A stretch of 64,000 nucleotides of DNA from an archaeon (GTDB lineage: Archaea; Thermoproteota; Nitrososphaeria; Nitrososphaerales; Gagatemarchaeaceae). The DNA is taken from NCBI GenBank assembly GCA_021827865.1, contig JAKAUC010000013.1, positions 62,001-126,000 of the forward strand, read 5' to 3'. This document shows positions 15,139 through 23,214 of the stretch, in pieces. A program made the translations under genes and the position numbers. Within the stretch, counting starts at the first letter, position 1, and every line of letters starts with the position of its first letter. The notes beneath the pieces are model-generated. The model had not been told where the DNA came from and searched no databases. It saw nothing but the letters and a program-made list of their open reading frames with translations.

Positions 15139-16038
15139 CTAGAGGAACCCTCTGTCGACTATGAGCGAGCGGAGGCAGCTTACGAACTCTTCGGTGTCGT
15201 TGAGGGACTCGCACCTCCGGAAGGCGACATTCCGCTTGTCGGCCCAGGCCCTGGCCTCGACGTCGAGGTCGTAGAGGACTTCGAGGTGGTCCGAGACGAA
15301 CCCTATGTGCGCCACCAAGAAAGCCCTGTGCCCCTGTTCGTAGAGCGCCTCCAGGTGGTCGAGGATGTCAGGTCCCATCCAGGGCTCTGACGTGTGCCCC
15401 GCGCTCTGGAACGAGAAGGTCCAGTCCTTCCTCCCAAGCTCCTGGGCCACCAGCCCCGAGGTCTCCAGGAGCTGGGATTTGTAGGGGTCCCCGGCCGCGA
15501 GTATCCGCTCTGGCAGGCTGTGAGCGGAGAATATCAGGGCGTAGCCCGGGGGGAGCCCTGCCTCAGCCCTTCTCACTCTGTCGGCCCACGCCCTGATGAA
15601 GATTGGGTTCGTGTGCCAGGACCTCACAAAATCCAGCCTCATCTTCCGGGGGGCGGAGGCGTTGGCGTCTTCGACCGCCTTGACATAGGAGCCGACGCTC
15701 ATCCCCGAGTAGTGAGGCGCCAGGGTGATTGCCAGCAACTCGTCGGCCTCGCGGGATGCACTGGCCACCACCTCGGAGATGAACGGGGGGGAGTGCTTCA
15801 TGGCGGCCAGAACCTTGGTATCAGAACCTTCCCTGCGCAGCTTCTCCTGCAGCCCTGCGCGCAGGCGCTCCGTGATTTCGATCAGGGGGGAGGTCCCGCC
15901 GATCACCTTGTACCGCTCGACCAGGCCGTCTACTTCGGCGGTGGTGGGCTTCCTTCCTCCGCGGATGTGGGTGTAGTAAGCTTCGACGTCGCCGAGCGTC
16001 TTCGGGGTCCCGTAGGCCATCAACAGCACCGCTTTCAT
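15139..16038 (-). CDS. hemH: ferrochelatase, probably coproporphyrin ferrochelatase (HemH/CpfC)
   Basis: A 299-residue class I ferrochelatase that inserts iron into a porphyrin. Catalytic His is in F-S-A-H-S-L-P-E-R-I (H173) and the metal-site Glu in D-H-L-E-V-L-Y-D (E253). The N terminus (L-L-M-A-Y-G-T-P then Y-Y-T-H-I-R-G-G-R-K-P) resembles the Gram-positive enzymes that use coproporphyrin III. It lacks a membrane anchor or a 2Fe-2S C-terminal tail. Last gene of the operon; its ATG overlaps the hemE stop as ATGA (16035-16038). Confidence 0.92.
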   Translation of the reverse strand: MKAVLLMAYGTPKTLGDVEAYYTHIRGGRKPTTAEVDGLVERYKVIGGTSPLIEITERLRAGLQEKLRREGSDTKVLAAMKHSPPFISEVVASASREADELLAITLAPHYSGMSVGSYVKAVEDANASAPRKMRLDFVRSWHTNPIFIRAWADRVRRAEAGLPPGYALIFSAHSLPERILAAGDPYKSQLLETSGLVAQELGRKDWTFSFQSAGHTSEPWMGPDILDHLEALYEQGHRAFLVAHIGFVSDHLEVLYDLDVEARAWADKRNVAFRRCESLNDTEEFVSCLRSLIVDRGFL

Positions 16039-17072
16039 CTTGGAGCCCTCGTCTGCTCATGGACGTAGTTAACCAATTTCCTCAGGTTTGCAGGGTCTGT
16101 TTCAGGGAGGACGCCGTGGCCCAGGCTGAAGATGTGGCCCCTCCGCCCCCTGGCCATCCCGAGTATCCCAGCCGCAGCCTCGGTCATGGGCGCCCCTCCC
16201 ACCTGGGCGAGGACAGGGTCCAGGTTGCCCTGCACGGACATGCCATCGCCGCACCTCCTCCAAACTTCCTCCAGGGGGACCCGCCAGTCTACGCTTAGGA
16301 CGTCGGGGCCCGCCTCCTGGAACTTCTCGAGGAGCGGGTAGGAGTCGGCGCAGAAGTGGATCCGTGGGACCCCCTCTACCGAACGGAAGACCTCTCGGGT
16401 GTAGGCCAGGACGTGAGTCTCGTAGTCCGAGGCCGAGAGGCAGCCGACCCAGCTGTCGAAGAGCTGTACCGCGTCGACCCCGTGCCTCACCTGCATCCGG
16501 AGGAAGGCGGAGACAGCCTCGGTCAGTTTGACCATCAGCGCCCGCCATAGGTCCGGATCGGAGTGCATTACTTTCTTGGTCGTGCGCAGGTCTCGGCTGG
16601 GCCCCCCCTCCAGCAGGTAGGCGGCAAGGGTGAATGGAGCCCCCGAGAAGCCGATGAGCGGGACGGAGCCGTCGAGCCTCCGCAGGGTCTCCTGGATCAC
16701 GTCGCCGAGGTAGACCATGTCGACGGCTGGGTCGAGGCTCCCGAGGGCAGCGACGTCGGCCGGGGTCCTGACCGGCTTCAGTATCACCGGGCCCACATTC
16801 TCCCTGATCTCGAGGGAGACGCCGATCGCCTCCATCGGGAGCATTATGTCTGAGTAGATTATCGCAGCGTCGACGCCTAGCTCGTCGACCGCGTTCTCGA
16901 CGACCAATGGCGCGGTCTTGGGGTCCTTCGCTATGTCGAGGACTCCCCGCCCCCCCTTGATCTTCCTGTAGCTGGGAAGGAAGCGCCCCGCCTGCCTCAT
17001 GAACCAGACCGGTGTGTACTCCGTCTCCTTCCTCAGGCAGGCGTCGATGAAGGCCGAGCCGGACGCGGTCAG
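16035..17072 (-). CDS. hemE: uroporphyrinogen III decarboxylase, probable CTG start
   Basis: Decarboxylates uroporphyrinogen III to coproporphyrinogen III. The diagnostic P-V-W-F-M-R-Q-A-G-R-F-L-P-S-Y-R is present, but its Met (ATG at 17000) is the first standard start codon and lies inside the motif. Family members have about 20-25 residues before it. The upstream in-frame sequence encodes a good N terminus (F-I-D-A-C-L-R-K-E-T-E-Y-T) and leads back to CTG at complement 17070-17072, whose last two bases are shared with the hemL TGA stop (CTGA). I therefore extend the gene to 17072; a product starting at 17000 would lack part of the active site. G-F-S-G-A-P-F-T and F-D-S-W-V-G are present. 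Confidence 0.85.
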   Translation of the reverse strand: MTASGSAFIDACLRKETEYTPVWFMRQAGRFLPSYRKIKGGRGVLDIAKDPKTAPLVVENAVDELGVDAAIIYSDIMLPMEAIGVSLEIRENVGPVILKPVRTPADVAALGSLDPAVDMVYLGDVIQETLRRLDGSVPLIGFSGAPFTLAAYLLEGGPSRDLRTTKKVMHSDPDLWRALMVKLTEAVSAFLRMQVRHGVDAVQLFDSWVGCLSASDYETHVLAYTREVFRSVEGVPRIHFCADSYPLLEKFQEAGPDVLSVDWRVPLEEVWRRCGDGMSVQGNLDPVLAQVGGAPMTEAAAGILGMARGRRGHIFSLGHGVLPETDPANLRKLVNYVHEQTRAPR

Positions 17073-18361
17073 GCGCTTACCCCCTTGAAGGCATGCTTCA
17101 TGGCGGCGACGGTCGCGTCGACGTCCTCGTCCGAGTGGGCTGTGGAGAGGAAGATGGTCTCGAAGGGGGACGGAGGGAGGTACACCCCCTCTTCCAGCAT
17201 CTTCCTGTGGAACCTGGGATACAGCCCGTGGGCCGACGCCTTCGCCGTCGAGTAGTCATTCACCCTCCCGGGGCCGAAGAAGAGCCCGACCATGGAGCCC
17301 ACCCGGTTCACGGTGACCTCCACGCCACAAGCGGCCGCTCCCCGGATGATGCCTTCCTCGAGGGCGGTGGAAGCTTCCTCCAGGCGGCTGTACGCATGTC
17401 CGTCGAGCTTCGAGATGGTTGCGAGCCCCGCCGCCATCGCGACTGGATTGCCTGCGAGGGTTCCCGCCTGATAGACGGGCCCTTCGGGGGAGACCAGGCG
17501 CATCACCTCGGCCCTGGCTCCGTAGGCGCCGACCGGGAAGCCTCCCCCGATCACCTTCCCGAGGCAGGTTATGTCCGGCCGGACGCCGTAGAGCCCCTGG
17601 GCGCCGCCTGGCGAGACCCGAAAGCCCGTGATCACTTCGTCGAAGATCAGAAGGGAACCGTGCTCGGTGCAGAGCCCCCTGAGTTTCTCGAGGAACCCAG
17701 GCTCCGGAGGTACGACCCCCATGTTGCCGGCGACGGGCTCCACGACGGCGGCGGCGAGCTCTCCGCCGTGCTCGCGGAACGCTTCATCGAGGCTTTCCAT
17801 GTCGTTGTACGGTATCGTGATGACCGAGGTCCCCCCGGCAGGGACGCCGGCGGAGGACGGGAGGTCGAAGGTGGCCAGGCCCGACCCTGCCTGGGTGAGG
17901 AACGGGTCAGCGTGGCCGTGGTAGCAGCCGTCGAACTTCAGGAAGGTGGTCCTGTTGGTGTAGGCCCTCGCCAGCCTCAGGGCGGACATGGTGGCCTCGG
18001 TCCCTGAGTTCACGAACCGCACCTTCTCCACGCTGGGGAGGGCCGAGGCGATGCGCTTTGCGAGCTCGAGCTCGGGGACGGTGGGGGCGCCGAAGCTCGT
18101 GCCGTTCCTGACCTCCCTGAGGACCGCATCCACCACGTCCTTGTCGCAGTGGCCAAGGACCAGGGGCCCCCAGGAGCAGACGTAGTCGACGTAGCGGTTG
18201 CCGTCAGCGTCCCAGATCTTCGAGCCCTCTCCGCGGGCGATGAACAGCGGATTCCCTCCGACGGAGGAAAAGGACCTGACCGGGCTGCTCACGCCGCCGA
18301 CCATCACCTTGCTTGCCTCTCGGAAGAGGCGCGCGGATTCGCTCGTGTCCAAAGGAGCCAC
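17069..18361 (-). CDS. hemL: glutamate-1-semialdehyde 2,1-aminomutase
   Basis: A 430-residue PLP enzyme converting glutamate-1-semialdehyde to 5-aminolevulinate, the C5 route. The PLP lysine is K269 in C-L-G-K-V-I-G-G-G-F-P-V-G-A-Y-G, and D-E-V-I-T-G-F-R and N-S-G-T-E-A-T are intact. Length is standard. GTG start at complement 18359-18361 shares one base with the hemQ stop (TAGTG), so translation is probably coupled. The stop overlaps the likely CTG start of hemE. Confidence 0.95.
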   Translation of the reverse strand: MAPLDTSESARLFREASKVMVGGVSSPVRSFSSVGGNPLFIARGEGSKIWDADGNRYVDYVCSWGPLVLGHCDKDVVDAVLREVRNGTSFGAPTVPELELAKRIASALPSVEKVRFVNSGTEATMSALRLARAYTNRTTFLKFDGCYHGHADPFLTQAGSGLATFDLPSSAGVPAGGTSVITIPYNDMESLDEAFREHGGELAAAVVEPVAGNMGVVPPEPGFLEKLRGLCTEHGSLLIFDEVITGFRVSPGGAQGLYGVRPDITCLGKVIGGGFPVGAYGARAEVMRLVSPEGPVYQAGTLAGNPVAMAAGLATISKLDGHAYSRLEEASTALEEGIIRGAAACGVEVTVNRVGSMVGLFFGPGRVNDYSTAKASAHGLYPRFHRKMLEEGVYLPPSPFETIFLSTAHSDEDVDATVAAMKHAFKGVSA

Positions 18362-19053
18362 TACCCGAGGAGCGAGAGCATGGTGGTGGGATCCATGCGC
18401 CTGCAGGTGAAGATTGGGGTCTCGAGCTGGGTGTACATGCTCGCCTCCGAGCCTCTCAGCTCTTCCACCAGGGCCAAGAATTCCGCCGGCTCATCCCCTT
18501 CGAAGGAGAGGACGAACTCCTGGTCGTCGATGCCGAAGGAGTAGCCGGTGTGGATTTTGATCTTGGGGTACTTGTGGCCTACCTTGAAGTGCTCGGCCAT
18601 GATCCGCTGGCGCTCGACGAAGGGGAGGCTGTACCACTCTCGTTTCTTGATGAACGGGTAGACGAACATGTACTTCGCGTTCGTCCAGCCGCTCCCGCCC
18701 TCCCCTTCCTGGCCGGGGTGGGTGTGGGAGCCGAGGTACTTGGAGCGCCTCGTCATGGCGAGGTACGAGTAGGGGACGTCCAGGTACCTCCCGAGGCCTG
18801 TGGCCAGGAGCCTGGAGAGGGCCGGCTGGAAGGCGTCCAGTTCTGGAGACTCTAGGATTATCAGGAAGTCCACGTCCCCCCTGATCCCGACCAGGGAGAA
18901 GCACGAGGGGTCGAGCCTGGTTTCGGCCAAGGTCTGCAGGAACTCCTTGCGGTGCGCCTCCTTCGACGGGCCGTCCAGGGACCTCCACTCCCTGGCCGCT
19001 TTGAAGAACGTGTACTTGTAGAACCTGACCTCCATCGGTCCCTTGGACTCCAC
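18361..19053 (-). CDS. hemQ: coproheme decarboxylase (HemQ/ChdC, chlorite dismutase family)
   Basis: A 230-residue chlorite-dismutase-fold protein. The block V-Y-P-F-I-K-K-R-E-W-Y-S-L-P (Y132 likely corresponds to the redox-active Tyr of ChdC), M-A-E-H-F-K-V-G-H-K-Y-P (H155 as probable proximal heme ligand) and G-I-D-D-Q-E-F-V-L-S-F-E match coproheme decarboxylases rather than true chlorite dismutases. ChdC turns coproheme into heme b using peroxide. Operon context with hemH and without hemN/hemF supports this. The Met next to the Tyr in Firmicutes enzymes is Phe here. GTG start overlaps the hemB TAG by one base. Confidence 0.85.
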   Translation of the reverse strand: MESKGPMEVRFYKYTFFKAAREWRSLDGPSKEAHRKEFLQTLAETRLDPSCFSLVGIRGDVDFLIILESPELDAFQPALSRLLATGLGRYLDVPYSYLAMTRRSKYLGSHTHPGQEGEGGSGWTNAKYMFVYPFIKKREWYSLPFVERQRIMAEHFKVGHKYPKIKIHTGYSFGIDDQEFVLSFEGDEPAEFLALVEELRGSEASMYTQLETPIFTCRRMDPTTMLSLLG

Positions 19054-20033
19054 TAGCGGGACCCCCTTAGCCAGCCGGCTGCTTCCTCTGCGAAGTATGT
19101 GATTATGAGGTCCGCCCCCGCCCTCTTTATCGAGGTCAGCACCTCCAACGCCGCGGCCTTCTCGTCGATCCAGCCCCTCGAGCCGGCCGCCTTCAGCATG
19201 GCGTATTCGCCGCTCACGTTGTAGGCGGCGATGGGGGCGTCGAACCTCGCCCGGGCGCGTGAGATCACGTCCAGGTAGGGGAGGGCGGGCTTTACCATCA
19301 CCAGGTCCGCGCCCTCATCGAGGTCCGACTCTATCTCCCGGAGGGCTTCCCTCCCGTTGCCGGGGGGCATTTGGTACCCCTTCCTGTCGCCGAAAGACGG
19401 GGCCGAACCGGCCGCCTCCCTGAATGGCCCGTAGAACGAGGAAGAGAACTTCGCCGAGTACCCCATGACCAGCGTCCTCTGGAGGCGGTTTTGGTCCAGC
19501 GCCCCTCTCAGGGCCCTGACCTGGAAGTCCATCATAGCGCTCGGAGCCACCACGTCGGCCCCGGCGTTCGCATAGGCCACGGCGGCCTTCCCCAGGAGGG
19601 GGAGAGTCTCGTCGTTGTCAACCTGGCCGTCCCGGGTCACGCCGCAATGGCCGTGAGATGTGTACTCGCACAGGCAGACGTCCGCCATGACCAGCATCGA
19701 AGGGACGGCGCGCTTGACCTCGCGTATGGCAGACGGGACGATCCCGTCCGCGGCGTAGGCCTGGGTCCCCAGCTCGTCCTTGGCTTCGGGGATCCCAAAA
19801 AGGAGCATGGCGCGGATCCCGGCGTCGGACAACCGGGCCGCATAGCCGGCGACCTTGTCCACGGAGTACCTGTTGACGCCGGGGAGGGCGGCGATGGGCT
19901 CGACCAGGCCGCTCCCGTAGCGGACGAAGACGGGCGCTATGAAGTCAGAGGGGTCCACGGTCGTCTCGTTGAGGATGGCGCGCATGCCCTCGGTGCCTCG
20001 GAGGCGCCTCAGACGCAGCGAGTCCGGGGGCAT
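19053..20033 (-). CDS. hemB: porphobilinogen synthase (5-aminolevulinate dehydratase), zinc type
   Basis: A 326-residue enzyme that condenses two 5-aminolevulinate molecules. The zinc site is intact: C120, C122 and C130 in D-V-C-L-C-E-Y-T-S-H-G-H-C-G. The Schiff-base lysines are K195 in G-Y-S-A-K-F-S and K248 in L-V-M-V-K-P-A. The ATG at complement 20031-20033 shares one base with the hemD stop (TGATG). The frame is open further upstream, but that sequence is within hemD and lacks family similarity. Confidence 0.94.
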   Translation of the reverse strand: MPPDSLRLRRLRGTEGMRAILNETTVDPSDFIAPVFVRYGSGLVEPIAALPGVNRYSVDKVAGYAARLSDAGIRAMLLFGIPEAKDELGTQAYAADGIVPSAIREVKRAVPSMLVMADVCLCEYTSHGHCGVTRDGQVDNDETLPLLGKAAVAYANAGADVVAPSAMMDFQVRALRGALDQNRLQRTLVMGYSAKFSSSFYGPFREAAGSAPSFGDRKGYQMPPGNGREALREIESDLDEGADLVMVKPALPYLDVISRARARFDAPIAAYNVSGEYAMLKAAGSRGWIDEKAAALEVLTSIKRAGADLIITYFAEEAAGWLRGSR

Positions 20034-20782
20034 CAGCTGCGACCCCCGCTCAATCTGGCCAGCAGCTCTATCACGGCGTCGAGGGTGGAGACGGCGGGAG
20101 TCACCGTATCGGTGAAGCCGTGCTCCTTCGCGGCCGCTTCGGTCACCGGGCCGATGCACAGGGCCGTCGCGGTTCTCAGCCCGGAGAGCTCCTCAGGAGG
20201 AACAACGGAGCAGAGCCCCCTGACGGCGGAAGGGCTGGCGAACACTATGAAACCGGCGTCCCTGATGTCCTGCGCCCTCTCAAGCCTGGGGACGGTTGTG
20301 GAGTAAAGCGCGGCCGCCGCCACCCTGAACCCGCGCTCCCGCAGGCGGCCGACCAGGCTCTCCCCTGCGATGTCGGCGTGGAGAAGCAACACGGAGCGGC
20401 CGATGTCAGATGGGAGCTCGTCCCCCAGGGCGGTCGTGCGATAGGAGGAGGGGACGAACTTCGCGGCGACCCCTGCCGCGGCCAAGGCAGAAGAGGTCTT
20501 CGGGCCCACGGCGGCGACGGCGGGTCTTCCCGCCCAGGGCAAGCGTAGACCCAGTTGAGCCGCCCGCTGGACGAAGAAGCGCACCCCCGTGGCTGACGTC
20601 AGCGCCAGCCAGTCGAAGGACTGAAGCCGGCCGAGCAGGGCGTCGACCTGAGACCAGTCCGATGGAGGGGAGAAGGCGAGGCTGTCCACCACCACCGGGG
20701 AGAGGCCGATACCCCTCACCCTGGACGACAGCGCGGCGTTGCCTTCCTTTGAGCGGGTAAGGACGACGGTCTTCGAGGTCAG
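20033..20782 (-). CDS. hemD: uroporphyrinogen III synthase, probable CTG start
   Basis: Closes and inverts ring D of hydroxymethylbilane. The two-domain pattern is visible: T-V-V-L-T-R-S-K-E near the N terminus, W-L-A-L-T-S-A-T-G-V-R-F-F at the first domain crossover, A-V-G-P-K-T-S-S-A-L, then I-V-F-A-S-P-S-A-V-R-G and C-I-G-P-V-T-E-A-A. No ATG, GTG or TTG precedes T-V-V-L-T-R in frame at a sensible position. The only fitting start is CTG at complement 20780-20782, overlapping the hemC TGA as CTGA, the same arrangement and same following codon (ACC) as hemE. This gives 249 residues, normal for HemD. Confidence 0.87.
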   Translation of the reverse strand: MTSKTVVLTRSKEGNAALSSRVRGIGLSPVVVDSLAFSPPSDWSQVDALLGRLQSFDWLALTSATGVRFFVQRAAQLGLRLPWAGRPAVAAVGPKTSSALAAAGVAAKFVPSSYRTTALGDELPSDIGRSVLLLHADIAGESLVGRLRERGFRVAAAALYSTTVPRLERAQDIRDAGFIVFASPSAVRGLCSVVPPEELSGLRTATALCIGPVTEAAAKEHGFTDTVTPAVSTLDAVIELLARLSGGRS

Positions 20783-21705
20783 CCCTGTTGCGCCCCCCCT
20801 TCCAGTATCGTCGAGCCGCCGAGCTCGAGCATCTCCTTGCCGAGCCGCTCCCCCAGCCCGGCCGGGTCCGTCGATGTCGCGCTGCGCCTGAGGACTCGGG
20901 TCCCGTCGGGGGAAGCCATCATCCCAGTCAGCGTGATAGACCTCCCGTTGTGGGCCGCGAAGGCCCCGATGGGCAGGTTGCAGTCGGCGCCCACGCCCCT
21001 CGCGAACTCCCGCTCGCACTCGGTGGCGGCCATGGTCTTGGCGTCACTGATCTTGGAGACTATCCGGTTCACTTCGTCGTTTCGCTTCAGCGCCTCCACC
21101 GCCAGGGCCCCCTGGCCCGCAGCCGGGACCAGCAGGTCGGTCGAGAACCTCTCGGCGATCCTGCCGCCAAGAGACATGCGGTCCAATCCCGCCGCGGCGA
21201 GTACCACGCCGTCGATCCGAAGCTCTGTCATCCTGCGCAGCCTCGTTTCGACGTTGCCGTGGATGTCGACCAGATTCAGGTCCCTCCGCAGGTTGAGCAG
21301 CTGCGCCTTGCGCCGTAGGCTGCTCGTCCCCAGCGACGCTCCTCGAGGTAGCGCTTCGAACGGCCCTATCCGTGCTGCCACAAGCGCGTCTCTCGGGTCC
21401 CCCCTGGCCGGGGCGGCGGCGATGGTGAGGCCTGGGTCCAGCTCGACCGAAAGGTCCTTCATGCTATGGACGGCGATGTCCAGGTCCCCCTTCAGGAGCA
21501 TCGACTCGATGTCTCCCGTGAAGACCCCCTTGCCGTCCGACTCGCCTCTCTGCGCGGGTGGGATGAGGTCGCCGCGCGTCTTCACCGGGACCACCTGGAG
21601 CTCGACCCCTTCCGAGGCGCCTTCGAGTAGGTTCTTGACAATGGCAGCCTGAGCGAGGGCGAGGGGGCTGCCCCTGGTTCCTATCCGGAGCTTCCTGGGG
21701 TTCAA
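20779..21705 (-). CDS. hemC: hydroxymethylbilane synthase (porphobilinogen deaminase)
   Basis: Assembles four porphobilinogens into hydroxymethylbilane. The N terminus L-R-I-G-T-R-G-S-P-L-A-L-A-Q-A is canonical, the catalytic Asp lies in H-S-M-K-D-L, the substrate-binding stretch is T-S-S-L-R-R-K-A-Q-L, and the dipyrromethane-cofactor Cys is in G-V-G-A-D-C-N-L-P-I-G. A TTG at complement 21703-21705 overlapping the hemA stop as TTGA gives the correct N terminus; the frame upstream is only the shadow of hemA. Confidence 0.94.
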   Translation of the reverse strand: MNPRKLRIGTRGSPLALAQAAIVKNLLEGASEGVELQVVPVKTRGDLIPPAQRGESDGKGVFTGDIESMLLKGDLDIAVHSMKDLSVELDPGLTIAAAPARGDPRDALVAARIGPFEALPRGASLGTSSLRRKAQLLNLRRDLNLVDIHGNVETRLRRMTELRIDGVVLAAAGLDRMSLGGRIAERFSTDLLVPAAGQGALAVEALKRNDEVNRIVSKISDAKTMAATECEREFARGVGADCNLPIGAFAAHNGRSITLTGMMASPDGTRVLRRSATSTDPAGLGERLGKEMLELGGSTILEGGAQQG

Positions 21706-22886
21706 TTCGCGACGTCCAGTGGGAATATCTCTTCGAGCAGCCTGAGCTTCTTCTGCTGGGCCTCGGGAGACGAGTCCCCCTTCACGAACTCTGCGTGAGG
21801 GGCCATCAGCCTGCTCACGATCCTCCTGCTCATCACTTCGACCACCTTGCGCTCCCGTTCGGACAGCTTCGGGAGGCGCCTCAGAGCCGATGAGGCTTCG
21901 TTTGCTCTCACCTCCTCTGCCCACTTGTAGATCGTAGCGAGGGCGGGATTCAGCTTGGTGGCGGTGAGCCAGGCGTTGAACCGGACGGCCTCGGCGTCCA
22001 CGGCCTTTTGGAGCGCGAGCCTCAGCCCGTCGTTGGACCGGCCCGCCATTGACGCGACGTCGTCAAGGTCGAGGAGCTCGACCGAGGGCAATGACTTCAC
22101 GGCGGGATCGACGTTCCTGGGGAACCCGAGGTCGAGCACCACTCTTCTCCCCGTGTCGGGGACATCCTTCGTGGAGAGCACGTAGCTGGGCCGCCTGGTC
22201 GCGCAGATGACCAGCTCGCACTTTGCTATGACGCTGCGGAGGGACTTCCGAGTGACCCGCACCGAGTTGGGGATGAGCCTGCCGCCCCCGCGGCGACTGG
22301 TGAGGAGGTGTATCCTCGCGTCCTTCATCCGGAGCGCGGCGAGCCTCGCCGTCTCCCCGGTGCCTGCCACAAGCACGTTCGAGGGCTCGCGCTTCAACCG
22401 CTCGAGCGCGAATCCGAGGGCGACCTCGCTGAGCGACTGTGCATCCGCGGCCAAGGCGTACCTCCTGCGGACGCGCAGGGCGGAGGTGTAGGCCGCGTCG
22501 AAGAGGGGCGCCAGGACAGACTTCGCGTTTCCTGAAGCCCTGGCGTTGATGCCCGCCGCCCGGACCTGCCGCAGGATCTGGCCCTCGCCCAGGGCGACGG
22601 AGTCCAGGCCTGTCGCGACGCCGAACAGGTGGGATATCGCGTCGAGCCCCTGCTTGACGTAGAACCCCTCCGGAGACCGGTAGCCAAGCGCCCGGACCGT
22701 CGAGTCGACGCTCCCTTCGCCGCTGACCGAGGCGTAGAGCTCTACCCTGTTGCAGGTCTGCAGGACAGAGTACTCGCGCAAGCCGCCCGCAGAAGCGACC
22801 CCCTGAATCCCCTCGACCTCCTTGGCGAACCTCTCCCGGAAGCCGATGTCGGCGGTCTTGTAGGAGGTTCCCAGCAGGAGTATCAT
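21702..22886 (-). CDS. hemA: glutamyl-tRNA reductase
   Basis: First enzyme of the C5 pathway: NADPH reduction of glutamyl-tRNA to glutamate-1-semialdehyde. Motifs: L-L-G-T-S-Y-K-T-A-D-I-G-F-R-E-R-F at the N terminus, catalytic Cys in L-Q-T-C-N-R-V-E-L-Y, G-E-G-Q-I-L-R-Q-V-R, and a Rossmann V-L-V-A-G-T-G-E-T segment. ATG 22886 places the start exactly where family members begin. A TTG at 22949 in the same frame would add 21 residues and lies closer to the TATA-like box at 22980-22988, so the start is not settled. First gene of the eight-gene hem operon, so regulation is probably set at this promoter. Confidence 0.93.
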   Translation of the reverse strand: MILLLGTSYKTADIGFRERFAKEVEGIQGVASAGGLREYSVLQTCNRVELYASVSGEGSVDSTVRALGYRSPEGFYVKQGLDAISHLFGVATGLDSVALGEGQILRQVRAAGINARASGNAKSVLAPLFDAAYTSALRVRRRYALAADAQSLSEVALGFALERLKREPSNVLVAGTGETARLAALRMKDARIHLLTSRRGGGRLIPNSVRVTRKSLRSVIAKCELVICATRRPSYVLSTKDVPDTGRRVVLDLGFPRNVDPAVKSLPSVELLDLDDVASMAGRSNDGLRLALQKAVDAEAVRFNAWLTATKLNPALATIYKWAEEVRANEASSALRRLPKLSERERKVVEVMSRRIVSRLMAPHAEFVKGDSSPEAQQKKLRLLEEIFPLDVAN

Positions 22887-22978
22887 CGGGACAGAACCGG
22901 CCCAGGGAGAGAAGTCGCGCCTGACGCCGTTGGCCGGTAGTAGCGACAAGTGAAGGAGCCGGCGGAGGGATTATGGTA

Positions 22979-22989
22979 TTGTATTTAAC
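22979..22989 (-). promoter_or_regulatory. TATA box of the hem operon
   Basis: On the minus strand the sequence reads CGTTAAATACA, a good archaeal TATA element. It is the only such element before hemA, and no other is obvious inside the tightly overlapping operon, so it may drive all eight genes. Transcription would start near 22957. Confidence 0.5.
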
Positions 22990-23214
22990 GTTTGATAGGG
23001 TGCGCCGTCCGATGCGCGCCTGGCCTCGTCTACGTGGGATGGATCTGCCGTCCCCGGGTCGCGTATCCAGCCGAGACGCGCGGCAGGCCCCCTGCGGATT
23101 GGGGGGTGATACCGGACCGGGGTCGCGGCTCGAAACACGGTAGGACCCCGCCGTGGGGCCCGGTCGCCTGGCTGCGGCCGTTGATTACGGGCGTCGCGGG
23201 TGCGCTCCGCCGGT
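22990..23214. other. GC-rich intergenic region, no gene recognised
   Basis: About 225 nt between the hem promoter and the beta-propeller gene. It is rich in C and G blocks with several short inverted repeats (for example GGACCCCGCCGTGGGGCC near 23142-23159). Open frames cross it, but their composition does not look like protein. I do not find RNase P or SRP RNA signature motifs. A structured RNA or degenerate sequence are both possible. Confidence 0.3.
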
